This document shows positions 44,693 to 53,249 of a stretch of DNA of 63,222 nucleotides, piece after piece (the stretch's first letter is position 1; every line of letters begins with the position of its first letter). Source of the DNA: Bernardetia sp. (GTDB taxonomy: Bacteria > Bacteroidota > Bacteroidia > Cytophagales > Bernardetiaceae); the NCBI GenBank assembly GCA_020630575.1, contig JAHDBD010000027.1, positions 1-63,222 of the forward strand, given 5' to 3'. The position numbers and the translations under genes are program-made. The notes under the pieces were generated by a model, which was not told the origin of the DNA, searched no databases, and worked only from the letters and a program-made list of their open reading frames with translations.

Positions 44693-44890
44693 ATGACAAT
44701 CTTATATACAATCGTTTTGGCAATAGGTGTTCTTATGATTTACTTTGTAGGAATGGGAGTCAGAATGTTTTTTCAAAAACAAGGACAGTTTAGAGGGACA
44801 TGTGCTAGTCAAAGCCCATTCTTGAAAACTGATGATGGTTCATGTAGCTATTGTGGCAAATCTGCTGAAGAAGTTTGTCCCAATAAATAA
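44693..44890 (+). CDS. Small membrane protein with four-cysteine tail
   Basis: A 65-residue protein starting at the ATG at 44693 (MTILYTIVLAIGVLMIYFVG). One membrane helix is followed by a short tail with GTCASQSPFL, GSCSYCGKS and EEVCPN: four cysteines, one CxxC pair, probably a zinc or metal knuckle. It recalls a small conserved Bacteroidota family with the same helix-plus-GTCASQSP tail. An upstream TTG start at 44609 is not supported by this pattern. Function unknown. Followed by a strong terminator. Confidence 0.75.
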   Translation: MTILYTIVLAIGVLMIYFVGMGVRMFFQKQGQFRGTCASQSPFLKTDDGSCSYCGKSAEEVCPNK

Positions 44891-44906
44891 TATGATTTCA
44901 AAAAAC

Positions 44907-44946
44907 AAAAAGCTATTGTTATTCTTGAGAAACAATAGCTTTTTTT
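44907..44946 (+). terminator. Intrinsic terminator before kdsC
   Basis: Stem AAAGCTATTGTT / AACAATAGCTTT followed by a run of T. Confidence 0.85.
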
Positions 44947-44995
44947 GTGGTCTTATATTACTAATTTTTATAATCTGAATAAAATATTTGCAAAA

Positions 44996-45529
44996 ATGAA
45001 TGCTTCTCTAAAAGAAAAAATACAAAAAATTAAAATCATTCTTACTGATGTAGATGGTGTACTGACAGACAGTAAAATTATTTATGATGATAATTTTTTG
45101 GAATACAAAAACTTTAATGTAAAAGATGGTTTTATTATCAAACCACTTCAAAAACTAGGTTTTAAAGTAGGTGTAATTACAGGAAGAGAATCTGATGTAG
45201 TTAAAAAACGCTGTCAAGAACTGGGTTTTGATTTTCATTATCACGGAAAAGGAGGTATAAATGCCAAACTAGAAACTTTCGAAATTATCCTCAAAGAAAA
45301 TGCAGTAAAGCCCGAAAATATTGCTTACATAGGCGATGATTGGATAGATTTGCCTATTTTGATGCGATGTGGATTGAGTGCAGCTCCTAAAGATGCTATG
45401 AAAGAAGTAACTGAAAGAGTAGATTATATTACTCAACGAAAAGGAGGAGAAGGAGCTTTAAGAGAATTTGCACAACTTATTTTGGAAGGACAAGAAAAAT
45501 TAGAAGATTTAATTAAGGATTATCTGTAA
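44996..45529 (+). CDS. kdsC: 3-deoxy-D-manno-octulosonate 8-phosphate phosphatase (KdsC type)
   Basis: A 177-residue HAD-superfamily phosphatase of the KdsC size class. Motif I is ILTDVDGVLTDSKI (Asp18 nucleophile, Asp20); motif II is VGVITGRESDVV; later GIKAKL-like GINAKLETFE; and motif IV IAYIGDDWIDLPIL. KdsC has no cap domain and works as a tetramer, releasing phosphate from KDO-8-P in lipopolysaccharide synthesis. I start at the ATG at 44996 because the terminator of the preceding gene ends at 44946, leaving no room for the upstream start. Cytoplasmic. Confidence is slightly lowered since sugar-phosphatase relatives look alike. Confidence 0.9.
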   Translation: MNASLKEKIQKIKIILTDVDGVLTDSKIIYDDNFLEYKNFNVKDGFIIKPLQKLGFKVGVITGRESDVVKKRCQELGFDFHYHGKGGINAKLETFEIILKENAVKPENIAYIGDDWIDLPILMRCGLSAAPKDAMKEVTERVDYITQRKGGEGALREFAQLILEGQEKLEDLIKDYL

Positions 45530-45564
45530 GAATTAGGGCAAAAGCACGAAAGTTTTATTTTGTG

Positions 45565-45602
45565 AAAACTGGCTCAAGCGAGGACGCTTAAACCAGTTTT
45601 TT
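45565..45602 (+). terminator. Intrinsic terminator after kdsC
   Basis: A two-part stem, AAAACTGG with AACCAGTTTT outside and AAGCG with CGCTT inside, is followed by TTTTTTG. Confidence 0.75.
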
Positions 45603-45647
45603 GTTTAATTGCTATTTACATAATGTAACACCGACAACTAAATTAAT

Positions 45648-46709
45648 TTACTGAATCAACATAAAATAAATAGGCATTCCAACAGTAATATTAAAAGGAA
45701 AGGTTACAGCTAAAGCCATCGGAATAAAAAGACCAGAATTAGCTTGTGGGACGGCAATTTTCATTGCAGCAGGAACAGCAATATAAGAAGCACTGGCTGC
45801 CAAAATTGCAAAAATAAAACGATTAGCAATATCATCTGTAATAAGTCCACTTGCAACAGCTGTTAGCGAACCATTAAAAATAGGAATAATAATCGCAAAA
45901 AGGGCTGCAAACCAACCAGACTTTAAGAAAGCACTTAGTTTTTTTCCACTTTCAATTCCCATAGCTAAAAGAAAAATAGCTAAAAATCCTTTAAAAATAT
46001 CAGTTGTAAAAGGTTTTATCCCTTCGGCTTGTTTTTCGTCTGCAATCAGTCCGATGACTAAACTTCCCAAAACCATCAAAACACTACCATTTGTAAAAGA
46101 GTGAATGATGATATTTTTCAATTTACTTTTTGAAGAAATTTTTTGAGGTGGAGCAGCATCGTAAGTGTCATCTACATGAAAATCATGAGTAGGAATAATG
46201 ATTTCTTCTTCTATTAAATTATTATTTTTGTTTTGTTGTGTTTCTTTTTTATTATAAAGCATAATCAAAGCTACACCCACCACAATTGCAGGAGCTTCCA
46301 TAAGAGCCATGACAGCCACCATGTGTCCACCAAAGGCAAGATTTTGAAGCTCTAAAAAGGAGGCAGCAGCTACAAAAGTAACGGCACTAACCGAACCATA
46401 AGAAGCTGCAATTGCACCAGCATCAAAAACAGAAAGTTTGCGCTTCAAGATAAAAAATGTATAAAGAGGAACAATTACAGAAAGAAAAATTCCAAACAGA
46501 AGTGAAAATAAAATTTCTAAATCAAAATGACTGTGAGAAAGTTCTTGTCCACCTTTAAAACCGATAGCGAAAAGAAGATACAGTGAAATAAACTTGACAG
46601 AACCAGCAGGGATTTCTAAATCACTTTTTACTTTGACAGCAAAAATTCCTAATACAAAGAATAAAAGTGTAGGATTGGTCAGATTAGAGAGCAGTAAATC
46701 AAAATTCAT
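45648..46709 (-). CDS. Sodium-dependent bicarbonate transporter family protein (SbtA-like)
   Basis: A 353-residue membrane protein with about ten helices in two inverted halves: NPTLLFFVLGIFAVKVKSDL, LLFAIGFKGGQELSHSHF, GAIAASYGSVSAVTFVAAAS, then in the second half GIESGKKLSAFLKSGWFAAL and FAILAASASYIAVPAAMKIA. A hydrophilic cytoplasmic loop lies at residues 150-200. This is the SbtA family, sodium/bicarbonate symporters best known in cyanobacteria. Many heterotrophs have copies, possibly supplying bicarbonate for carboxylases. No SbtB-type PII-like regulator gene is adjacent. A -7-like TACATTTG lies at 46764-46771 without a good -33. Confidence 0.88.
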   Translation of the reverse strand: MNFDLLLSNLTNPTLLFFVLGIFAVKVKSDLEIPAGSVKFISLYLLFAIGFKGGQELSHSHFDLEILFSLLFGIFLSVIVPLYTFFILKRKLSVFDAGAIAASYGSVSAVTFVAAASFLELQNLAFGGHMVAVMALMEAPAIVVGVALIMLYNKKETQQNKNNNLIEEEIIIPTHDFHVDDTYDAAPPQKISSKSKLKNIIIHSFTNGSVLMVLGSLVIGLIADEKQAEGIKPFTTDIFKGFLAIFLLAMGIESGKKLSAFLKSGWFAALFAIIIPIFNGSLTAVASGLITDDIANRFIFAILAASASYIAVPAAMKIAVPQANSGLFIPMALAVTFPFNITVGMPIYFMLIQ

Positions 46710-46813
46710 TAGTTGTGTCTGATAAATAAAAAGAAAAATAATTATTTATGCAGAAAGAGTAGACAAATGTAGTGAAGATTTTTGAGTTCTGTTTTATAAA
46801 TATTAATCTTATC

Positions 46814-46848
46814 AAAAAGAAAACCCACGGTTTTAACCGTGGGAAAAA
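46814..46848 (-). terminator. Terminator after the carbamoylputrescine amidase gene
   Basis: Minus strand CCCACGGTT / AACCGTGGG, followed by TTTTC and TTTTT. Confidence 0.75.
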
Positions 46849-46850
46849 CT

Positions 46851-47765
46851 CTAACTTCTATATCTTTTCAATAAATCTGAATACGCATCAATTCGTCTAT
46901 CTCTAAGAAAAGGCCAAATACGACGGACATTTTCACTTCGTTTCATATCAATTTCTACAACATTATTTTCTTCTTTGTCTTTCGTTCCTTCAAACAAAAA
47001 CTCGCCTTGTGAGCCAGTTACAAAACTATTTCCCCAAAATGTAATTCCATCAGTTACTCCTGTTGAGTCTTCTTCAAAACCTGTTCTGTTTACAGAAATT
47101 ACTGGCAAACCGTTGGCTACTGCGTGTCCTCGTTGTGAAATAATCCAAGCATTTCGTTGTCTGTCTTTTTCGTCTTGTGTGTCGCCTTGTTCCCAACCGA
47201 TAGCCGTCGGATAAATCAAAACTTCTGCACCTGCCAACGCCATCAAACGTGCTGCTTCTGGATACCACTGATCCCAACATACCAAAACTCCTAAACGTCC
47301 GACAGAAGTATCGATAGGCTCAAAACCTGCTCCTTCATCACTGACACTTCTTTTTTCATAATCCCCAGGTGTAAAATAAAATTTTTCATAATAAGCAGGG
47401 TCGTCTGGAATATGCATTTTACGATACGTTCCTGCGATTGTTCCGTCGCTTTCCAAAACTACGGCTGTATTGTGATAAATTCCTGCTGCTCGTCTTTCAA
47501 AAATAGAAGCCACAACCACAACACCACACTCTTTTGCTGTTTCGGCAATGGCATTTGAAGTGTATCCCGGAATAGTTTCGGCAAGGTCAAAATAATTTAC
47601 ATCTTCACTCTGACAAAAATAAACATTGTTGTGAAGTTCTTGCAAGACGACCAAATTAGCACCCTTTTTTGCGCATTCTCTGATGCCTTCTTGACTTTTT
47701 TTGATATTTTCTTCTCGGTTTGTACTGCATGTTTGTTGGACTAAACCAACTTTTAGATTTTTCAT
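46851..47765 (-). CDS. aguB: N-carbamoylputrescine amidase
   Basis: A 304-residue nitrilase-superfamily amidase. The catalytic triad is visible: Glu43 in LQELHNNVYF, Lys116 in YRKMHIPDDPAYYEKFYF, Cys163 in GVLVCWDQWYPEAARLMAL. These flanks, with TPGD and YPTAIGWEQGDTQDEKDRQR, are diagnostic of AguB, which hydrolyses N-carbamoylputrescine to putrescine. It is the last step of the agmatine route to polyamines. The partner agmatine deiminase (aguA), often adjacent in Bacteroidota, is not next to it. Monocistronic. Confidence 0.93.
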   Translation of the reverse strand: MKNLKVGLVQQTCSTNREENIKKSQEGIRECAKKGANLVVLQELHNNVYFCQSEDVNYFDLAETIPGYTSNAIAETAKECGVVVVASIFERRAAGIYHNTAVVLESDGTIAGTYRKMHIPDDPAYYEKFYFTPGDYEKRSVSDEGAGFEPIDTSVGRLGVLVCWDQWYPEAARLMALAGAEVLIYPTAIGWEQGDTQDEKDRQRNAWIISQRGHAVANGLPVISVNRTGFEEDSTGVTDGITFWGNSFVTGSQGEFLFEGTKDKEENNVVEIDMKRSENVRRIWPFLRDRRIDAYSDLLKRYRS

Positions 47766-47775
47766 ATTTATTATT

Positions 47776-47860
47776 CAATTACGAATTACGAATTAAAAAT
47801 TACGATAAATTCAATTCTATTTTTATTAATTGTCTGACATTTCTGAAAGTGTCTTGACAA
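47776..47860. repeat. Two dispersed repeats: AATTACGAATT block and TGTCTGAC palindrome
   Basis: 47776-47806 holds AATTACGAATTACGAATTAA; its AATTACGAATTAAAAATTA part recurs at 35214-35233. 47829-47860 is a TTGTCTGACATTT / AAAGTGTCTTGACAA palindrome like those at 9334 and 34263. Confidence 0.6.
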
Positions 47861-47956
47861 ATCACTATTTAAAATTTAAACAAAATAAGTGTATTAAGCG
47901 TATTTTCTATTGATAATAGAAATTAACTGATAACTGTTTACTGAAAAACTGATAAA

Positions 47957-48616
47957 ATGGATTTTATACAAAAACTCAAAAACCGTTTGGATTCTCCTCT
48001 TCGTCCTGCTGAAAAAGCACAACGATTGATGGAATCTTCAGCACGAAAAACAACAACTTCTTTTCAATACAAAGAACGTAAAAAAACACGAATTGCAGCC
48101 GTTTTGATGTTGTTGTATCCTTATCAAGATGAAGATGGAAACGAAAAGTTTGACTGGAAAATGCCTTTGGTTTTGCGCCCACAATACGAAGGTATGCATA
48201 ATCATGGAGGGCAAATTGGTTTACCAGGAGGAGGACGAGAAGAACAAGATGAAAATTTGATGATGACAGCCATTAGAGAAACGCATGAAGAAATAGGCGT
48301 TATTGTTCCAAAAAATAATATTTTAGGTTCTTTGTCAGATTTGTATATTCCACCAAGTGACTCTATGGTAACTCCTTTTGTTGGTTTTTTGGATTCGAAA
48401 CCTGATTTTATCCGTGACCCAAAAGAAGTAGATAGAATTATTGAAGCTCCTCTTTCGTCTCTTCAAAATCCAAAATTGCGTTTGCAGAAAAAAGTAACTC
48501 TTCCAAATAAAATAGTTTTAGATGTTCCTTATTTTGCTGTAAATGAGGATTCTATTTGGGGCGCAACGGCAATGATGTTGAGTGAGTTTTTGTATTTGAT
48601 AGAGGAGATTGAGTGA
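47957..48616 (+). CDS. Nudix hydrolase, CoA pyrophosphatase type
   Basis: A 219-residue Nudix protein. The Nudix box is in GGGREEQDENLMMTAIRETH followed by EEIGV (residues about 89-113), preceded by HNHGGQIGLPGG, the pattern specific to CoA/NudL-type hydrolases that includes the LPGG turn. It would cleave CoA or its oxidised forms to phosphopantetheine and 3',5'-ADP. Cytoplasmic. The early basic region (KAQRLMESSARKTTTSFQYK) matches other Bacteroidota members. Terminator 65 bases downstream. Confidence 0.88.
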   Translation: MDFIQKLKNRLDSPLRPAEKAQRLMESSARKTTTSFQYKERKKTRIAAVLMLLYPYQDEDGNEKFDWKMPLVLRPQYEGMHNHGGQIGLPGGGREEQDENLMMTAIRETHEEIGVIVPKNNILGSLSDLYIPPSDSMVTPFVGFLDSKPDFIRDPKEVDRIIEAPLSSLQNPKLRLQKKVTLPNKIVLDVPYFAVNEDSIWGATAMMLSEFLYLIEEIE

Positions 48617-48680
48617 TTATATCAACGCTTGCTGACCATTATTAACGTTTTCTTGAAATGAGATTTATCATTATGAATTG

Positions 48681-48704
48681 AACAGGGTTTTAACTCTGTT
48701 TTTT
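48681..48704 (+). terminator. Intrinsic terminator after the Nudix gene
   Basis: Stem AACAGGGT / ACTCTGTT followed by TTTT. Confidence 0.65.
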
Positions 48705-48767
48705 GTGAAAACAAATTTTTCCCTTAGCAATCCTTCTGTAATAGGAAGGTTGATAATGGGAATTATG

Positions 48768-48775
48768 TAACTTTG
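48768..48775 (+). promoter_or_regulatory. -7 promoter element before the peptide-binding lipoprotein
   Basis: TAACTTTG followed by CAG, 34 bases before the start codon. The only TTG upstream is 15 bases away, shorter than usual, so only the -7 half is well supported. Confidence 0.5.
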
Positions 48776-48809
48776 CAGCCTCTAAAATCTTCAAATTCCA
48801 TCTGCTGCA

Positions 48810-50630
48810 ATGAAATTCCCATTTTACTTTTTCCTTATTTTTTTACTTTTCTCTTGCAAAACAAAAGAAGAAAAACAGCAAATCAATCAAAAAATATTTC
48901 GTTATAATGAATTAGAATATATAAACGCTCTACATCCTCTTTCTGTAACCAATGAAGCTGAGAGACGAATTGTTCATCAGATTTTTAATGGACTTTGGCG
49001 ACTAGAAAACGACGGAAATTTTTATCCTTCTTTGGCAGATTCGACGCAGCAAATCGATAGTTTGACGTGGGAATTTGTCTTGAAACCCAATATTCAATTA
49101 CATAGCACTTCCACTAAAGAATTTTTGACTTCAAAAGATGTAGTAGAAAGTTTGATAAAATGGGCAAAAAGCGAAGGAAAAAAGAATCAAGAGAATGAAA
49201 ATGAAATTTCTCTACAAACTCAAATTTTCAAAGAAATAATAGGAAATGACTATGAGAAAGCATTTGAGGTAATCAATGATAGAAAATTTAGAATCCATTT
49301 ACAAATTCCTTTTTCGCCTTTGATTCAGTTGCTTTCCTGTACCGAATCTTTGATTGTTCCTACTAAAAAAAGTCGTTTGGGCGATAAATTTTCGCCTGTC
49401 GGTTCGGGTGCTTTTTATATTCATTACTTTGAAGACAAACAAAAAGTCGTTTTAAAGAAGCATCAAAATTATTTTCATAAGACAATCAAATTAGATACAC
49501 TTCCCCTTTTAGATGAAATACACATTTCTTTTTATCAAAATCCAGAAGGTATTGCATATAAAATTCTAAATGATGAACTAGACTGGCTTCCCTCAACTCA
49601 GCAAACTCAAACCGTTTTGCCCTTCATTATCCAAAAAGAAAAAGAATTAAATCAGAAAAAATACAAAGGTGGTAAGACAGATAAATCTGAAAGTCAAAGT
49701 AAAGGATTTGTTTCAAAACTCATTCAACTAGATTCTTTTCCACTTTTGCAAACGGCAGGTTTTGAGGTTCAAATTTTAGATACTTCTGATGTAGAATTAA
49801 ATGCTAATTTTTTCACAATTCAATCTTTCCGTCAGGCTTTGAATATGGGAGTTTATAGAGAAGAATTTAAAAAGATTGCATCTTATTCTTCTCCTGCACA
49901 CGAAGGAATTTTTCCGAATATTCTACCAAAGAATACGCAAAATAAAGCAGACGGATATTATTTCCACCCACAAAGAAGCACAGATATTTTAAGTAAAATC
50001 GGGTTTGATTCTATAAACGTCATCAAAGTTTTTGCAGAAAAATATGATACAGCGTGGGTAAATTTAGCACGAAAACAATGGAAAAACTTGGGAATAAATT
50101 CTATTCTTTATTTGGATAATATCAATAAAAATAAGGCTGACTTAATAGCAAAACGCTTTAAGGCTTCTTTTGCAGATGAAAGTTTTTTGTTTTGGAAGTA
50201 TTTTGATAGAAAAGGGTATGATAAATTTTTGATTGAAAAAGAAGGTTTTTTAGAATTTGAGAAAGCAGAAACTAAAACAGTAACTCAAACAAATAATCAG
50301 AATGATTCTAGTAAAATAAGTTTCATCAATAAAGTTGATAAGAATGATTTGTTTTCCATCAAAAAACTTCGTTTTGATTCTCTTTTTATAGAATATCTAA
50401 AGCAAAAAAATGAAATTGAAAGAGAGTTTTTATCCAATCAACTCAAAAATAAATTGATTCGTTCTGCGCCTTTTATAGAAATTTTTTATCTCCAAACGCA
50501 TCAAATTAGACGTTCTTATATTGCAGAGCTTGTTCCGAATGCACTCGGAATTTATCACTTTGATAGGCTTGATAAGTCGTTTTTAGAACCTGCTGAACTC
50601 ATTAGAGAAGATTACATGTTTCAAGAATAA
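48810..50630 (+). CDS. ABC transporter substrate-binding lipoprotein (peptide/SBP family 5)
   Basis: A 606-residue lipoprotein (SPII site FLLFS-Cys16). It has the SBP_bac_5 layout: LHPLSVTNEAERRIVHQIFN (the NPA-like start of family 5), LTWEFVLKPNIQLHSTSTKE (the W-F-L-K/R signature), FLTSKDVVESLIKW, and late SFRQALNMGVYREEF. Such proteins bind oligopeptides, nickel or similar ligands for an ABC importer. No permease or ATPase gene is next to it, so it may feed a distant transporter or act on its own. Start codon is 34 bases after a -7 element. Confidence 0.85.
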   Translation: MKFPFYFFLIFLLFSCKTKEEKQQINQKIFRYNELEYINALHPLSVTNEAERRIVHQIFNGLWRLENDGNFYPSLADSTQQIDSLTWEFVLKPNIQLHSTSTKEFLTSKDVVESLIKWAKSEGKKNQENENEISLQTQIFKEIIGNDYEKAFEVINDRKFRIHLQIPFSPLIQLLSCTESLIVPTKKSRLGDKFSPVGSGAFYIHYFEDKQKVVLKKHQNYFHKTIKLDTLPLLDEIHISFYQNPEGIAYKILNDELDWLPSTQQTQTVLPFIIQKEKELNQKKYKGGKTDKSESQSKGFVSKLIQLDSFPLLQTAGFEVQILDTSDVELNANFFTIQSFRQALNMGVYREEFKKIASYSSPAHEGIFPNILPKNTQNKADGYYFHPQRSTDILSKIGFDSINVIKVFAEKYDTAWVNLARKQWKNLGINSILYLDNINKNKADLIAKRFKASFADESFLFWKYFDRKGYDKFLIEKEGFLEFEKAETKTVTQTNNQNDSSKISFINKVDKNDLFSIKKLRFDSLFIEYLKQKNEIEREFLSNQLKNKLIRSAPFIEIFYLQTHQIRRSYIAELVPNALGIYHFDRLDKSFLEPAELIREDYMFQE

Positions 50631-50632
50631 AT

Positions 50633-50680
50633 GTATAACAGACTTCCCAGTCTGTTGTCAGACTAGGAAGTCTGACCTAC
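50633..50680. repeat. Dispersed palindromic repeat, second locus
   Basis: CAGACTTCCCAGTCTG (50639-50654) and CAGACTAGGAAGTCTG (50659-50674) face each other; the block TGTATAACAGACTTCCCAGT and on matches the inverted copy at 4335-4362. Confidence 0.7.
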
Positions 50681-50755
50681 TTTTGAGTTTTAGGGTTTAC
50701 CTTTTCAGAAATCAAACATAAAGAAGTAAAAGCCAAATTTTACTCAATAGCTAGA

Positions 50756-51343
50756 ATGGAAAATGAAATAGTAATTCAATTTTTAAGAGAACCTACCAAA
50801 CGAAAAAAAGCCTTAGAATATCTCTACCAATCTTTTGAAAAGACAAGTAAAGGATTGCAAAAATTGGGAGCAGACCAAAACCAAACGAAAGATATTTTTC
50901 AAGAAGCAATTTTAGTTTTTTATCATCAAGCACAAAAACTAGATTTTAAGCTGACTTCACAACCTTCTACTTATCTTTTCGGAATTTGTCATAATATTTT
51001 TAGAAACAAAAAGCGACAAGAAGCTAGAAAAAACACACTTTCGAATACTGATTTTTTGATAGAATTTTCTGATAAAATAGATTTTGAAAATCAAGACGAT
51101 ACAAATATTTACAAAAGTGAAGAAGCTATTTCTGTTTTGAGAAAAATTTTGACAGAGCTAGGCGAGCCGTGTAAAAAATTATTGACAGGATATTATGTAG
51201 ATAAATTTTCTATGAAAGAATTAGCTGAAAAACTAGGATATAATTCGGATTCGACAGCCAAAGCACAGAAATACAAGTGTTTGCAGCGAGCTAAAAAAAT
51301 GGCTCAAAATCAATTAGAAAATTTACAAACTATTCTACTCTAA
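50756..51343 (+). CDS. Sigma-70 family RNA polymerase sigma factor (ECF-like)
   Basis: A 195-residue sigma factor with region 2 (DQNQTKDIFQEAILVFYHQA, then PSTYLFGICHNIFRNKKRQE) and region 4 (LLTGYYVDKFSMKELAEKLG, NSDSTAKAQKYKCLQRAKKM), without regions 1 and 3. This is the ECF size and layout. It overlaps in function with the membrane protein that begins 20 bases after its stop, which is probably its cognate regulator. Targets unknown. Monocistronic with its partner. Confidence 0.9.
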   Translation: MENEIVIQFLREPTKRKKALEYLYQSFEKTSKGLQKLGADQNQTKDIFQEAILVFYHQAQKLDFKLTSQPSTYLFGICHNIFRNKKRQEARKNTLSNTDFLIEFSDKIDFENQDDTNIYKSEEAISVLRKILTELGEPCKKLLTGYYVDKFSMKELAEKLGYNSDSTAKAQKYKCLQRAKKMAQNQLENLQTILL

Positions 51344-51362
51344 AACTTTAATAAAGAATACT

Positions 51363-53192
51363 ATGTCGCCACATCTCACAGAAATAGAAAAAATAGAACA
51401 GCTTTTAGAGAACGAAAATTTTACTATCGATTCTTTAAATGATTTTCATCATTTGTCTAATAATGAAAAACAAGATATTCTACTCCAAAAGCAGCTAGTA
51501 GAAGAGCTTCAAAACATTCAAATTTTGGAGGAATTAGAAGAAATTCATCATAAACAAACTTCAAAGTCATCTTATAAAAAGCAAATATATCTTGTTTCTG
51601 CTTTGGTATTTTTGCTTTCTTGTATCGGAATTTATTTTGTTGCTGATTTTATATTTAATCCAAAAAGTGAAAGTAGTTCAGAAAATTCTATCCAAAATGA
51701 AATTGAATTGACTCAAAGCAATGATTTAGAAAACTTAGAATTAGTTAAAAACTCTGTCTTTCAAAAAAATAATAAAAGTGGTCTTTCTTGGAGTGGAAAT
51801 TCTATTATAGATTCTCTAAAAAATTCGTTAGACCTTGTAAAATTGGAGAAGGCTAAAATTCGTAGAATAAACATTATTGATACAGCCACAAAAGGAAATG
51901 ATAACTATTATTACAATCATAAACTTTCCATTACTACAAGTATTCAATCCAATGAAATCATTGCTTGTATTGATAATTCATTTTTCTATGTAAAGCCTGT
52001 TTCTTATCATTTTGTAGATAGTTTATATGAGGTTTGGTACAGAAAAAATGCTGATTATAATTATCAAAAAGCTACTCCTTATAAAAAAGTTGATTATCAT
52101 ATAAAAGGAGAGCAAATTGAAATAGTCAATCCAGACGGTAAAAATAAAATTTCTTCTCCTTCACTTTCATCTGACGGAAATACGCTTTTTTACTCTAAGA
52201 AAAGCAAAAAAGGTGATTACGATATTTGGAAAACAGAAAGAATTTTGCAAGATGGAAAACTGACTTGGCAAGAACCAACTGAAGTAAAGGCTCTCAATAA
52301 AACAAAATCGTACGAACTTTCTCCATCTATTTCTGCTGATGGAAATACGATTTACTTTTCAAGAAATCCGAATGCAGTAGGTTGTGCAAGAATTTATTTT
52401 TCTACTAAAAACGAGTTTGGAGAATGGAACGAACCCAAAATGATTCCTATTTCTGATAACAAGCATGTAAATTATGGTTGTGATGTTGCACCTTATATTT
52501 TGCCTGATGGAAAAACATTACTTTTTTCTGGACAACGAACAAAAGGAGTGAAAAATGTAGGTCTTTATGATTTGTATATGATACAAAAACAAGAAAATGG
52601 AAAATGGTCTGAAATGGAACTTATAGAAAGTATTAGCTCAGATTCTACTGAAAGTCATTTTACAGTTTTGCCAAAGGAAAATAAAATCTATTTTTCAAGG
52701 TTATCAAATCATTGTGCTGCTTGTAGTGGGAGTGAAGAATATACGATTCCAATTCCAAAACAGCTACAAGCATTTTTTCCTCTTCAACAAGAAAAGGCAA
52801 ATTTAATTTCTCAAAAAAATAAACTCATAGAAACTTCCACAGGAAAAGATTTTGAACTGAATGATTTTACCTTTGATTCTAATTCGGCTTTGCTTACTCA
52901 AAATGGCAAGGAAAGTTTGGAACGAATTTTACTTTTTCTGAATGAAAACCCTGCTGTTTCTCTTCAAATAATTGCTCATACAGATAATGAAGGTGAAATG
53001 AGTTACAATCAGATTTTATCCGAAAAACGTGCAAAAGCAGTTTGTCAGTTTTTAGAAAGTAAAGGAGTTGATAAAAAAAGAATGATTCCACTAGGTAAAG
53101 GAGAAACAGAACCAAAAGTAGAAAATACAAATCAAGAAAATAAAACCAAAAACAGACGAGTAGAGTTTTTTGTGATAGAAAAAGTAAATTAA
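51363..53192 (+). CDS. Transmembrane PD40/OmpA-domain protein, putative sigma-factor regulator
   Basis: A 609-residue protein. Residues 1-72 are soluble, acidic and helical (IEKIEQLLENENFTIDSLND). One membrane helix lies at about 77-98 (LVSALVFLLSCIGIYFVADF). The extracytoplasmic part has PD40/WD40-like repeats (SSPSLSSDGNTLFYSKKSKK; LSPSISADGNTIYFSRNPN; VAPYILPDGKTLLFSGQRTK). It ends in an OmpA-like peptidoglycan-binding domain (LQIIAHTDNEGEMSYNQILS, EKRAKAVCQFLESKGV, NRRVEFFVI). There is no signal peptide, so it is an inner-membrane protein with a cytosolic N-terminus. Being encoded 20 bases after a sigma gene, it is likely an anti-sigma-type sensor; this role is inference. Confidence 0.82.
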   Translation: MSPHLTEIEKIEQLLENENFTIDSLNDFHHLSNNEKQDILLQKQLVEELQNIQILEELEEIHHKQTSKSSYKKQIYLVSALVFLLSCIGIYFVADFIFNPKSESSSENSIQNEIELTQSNDLENLELVKNSVFQKNNKSGLSWSGNSIIDSLKNSLDLVKLEKAKIRRINIIDTATKGNDNYYYNHKLSITTSIQSNEIIACIDNSFFYVKPVSYHFVDSLYEVWYRKNADYNYQKATPYKKVDYHIKGEQIEIVNPDGKNKISSPSLSSDGNTLFYSKKSKKGDYDIWKTERILQDGKLTWQEPTEVKALNKTKSYELSPSISADGNTIYFSRNPNAVGCARIYFSTKNEFGEWNEPKMIPISDNKHVNYGCDVAPYILPDGKTLLFSGQRTKGVKNVGLYDLYMIQKQENGKWSEMELIESISSDSTESHFTVLPKENKIYFSRLSNHCAACSGSEEYTIPIPKQLQAFFPLQQEKANLISQKNKLIETSTGKDFELNDFTFDSNSALLTQNGKESLERILLFLNENPAVSLQIIAHTDNEGEMSYNQILSEKRAKAVCQFLESKGVDKKRMIPLGKGETEPKVENTNQENKTKNRRVEFFVIEKVN

Positions 53193-53211
53193 GAACAGAT
53201 TTGAAAACTCA

Positions 53212-53243
53212 AACCCTAAGGGATTATGAAAACCCTTAGGGTT
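53212..53243. terminator. Hairpin between the convergent OmpA-type and VWA genes
   Basis: A perfect AACCCTAAGGG / CCCTTAGGGTT stem lies just between the two stop codons. T runs on either side are poor, so its efficiency is uncertain. Confidence 0.5.
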
Positions 53244-53249
53244 GAATGA

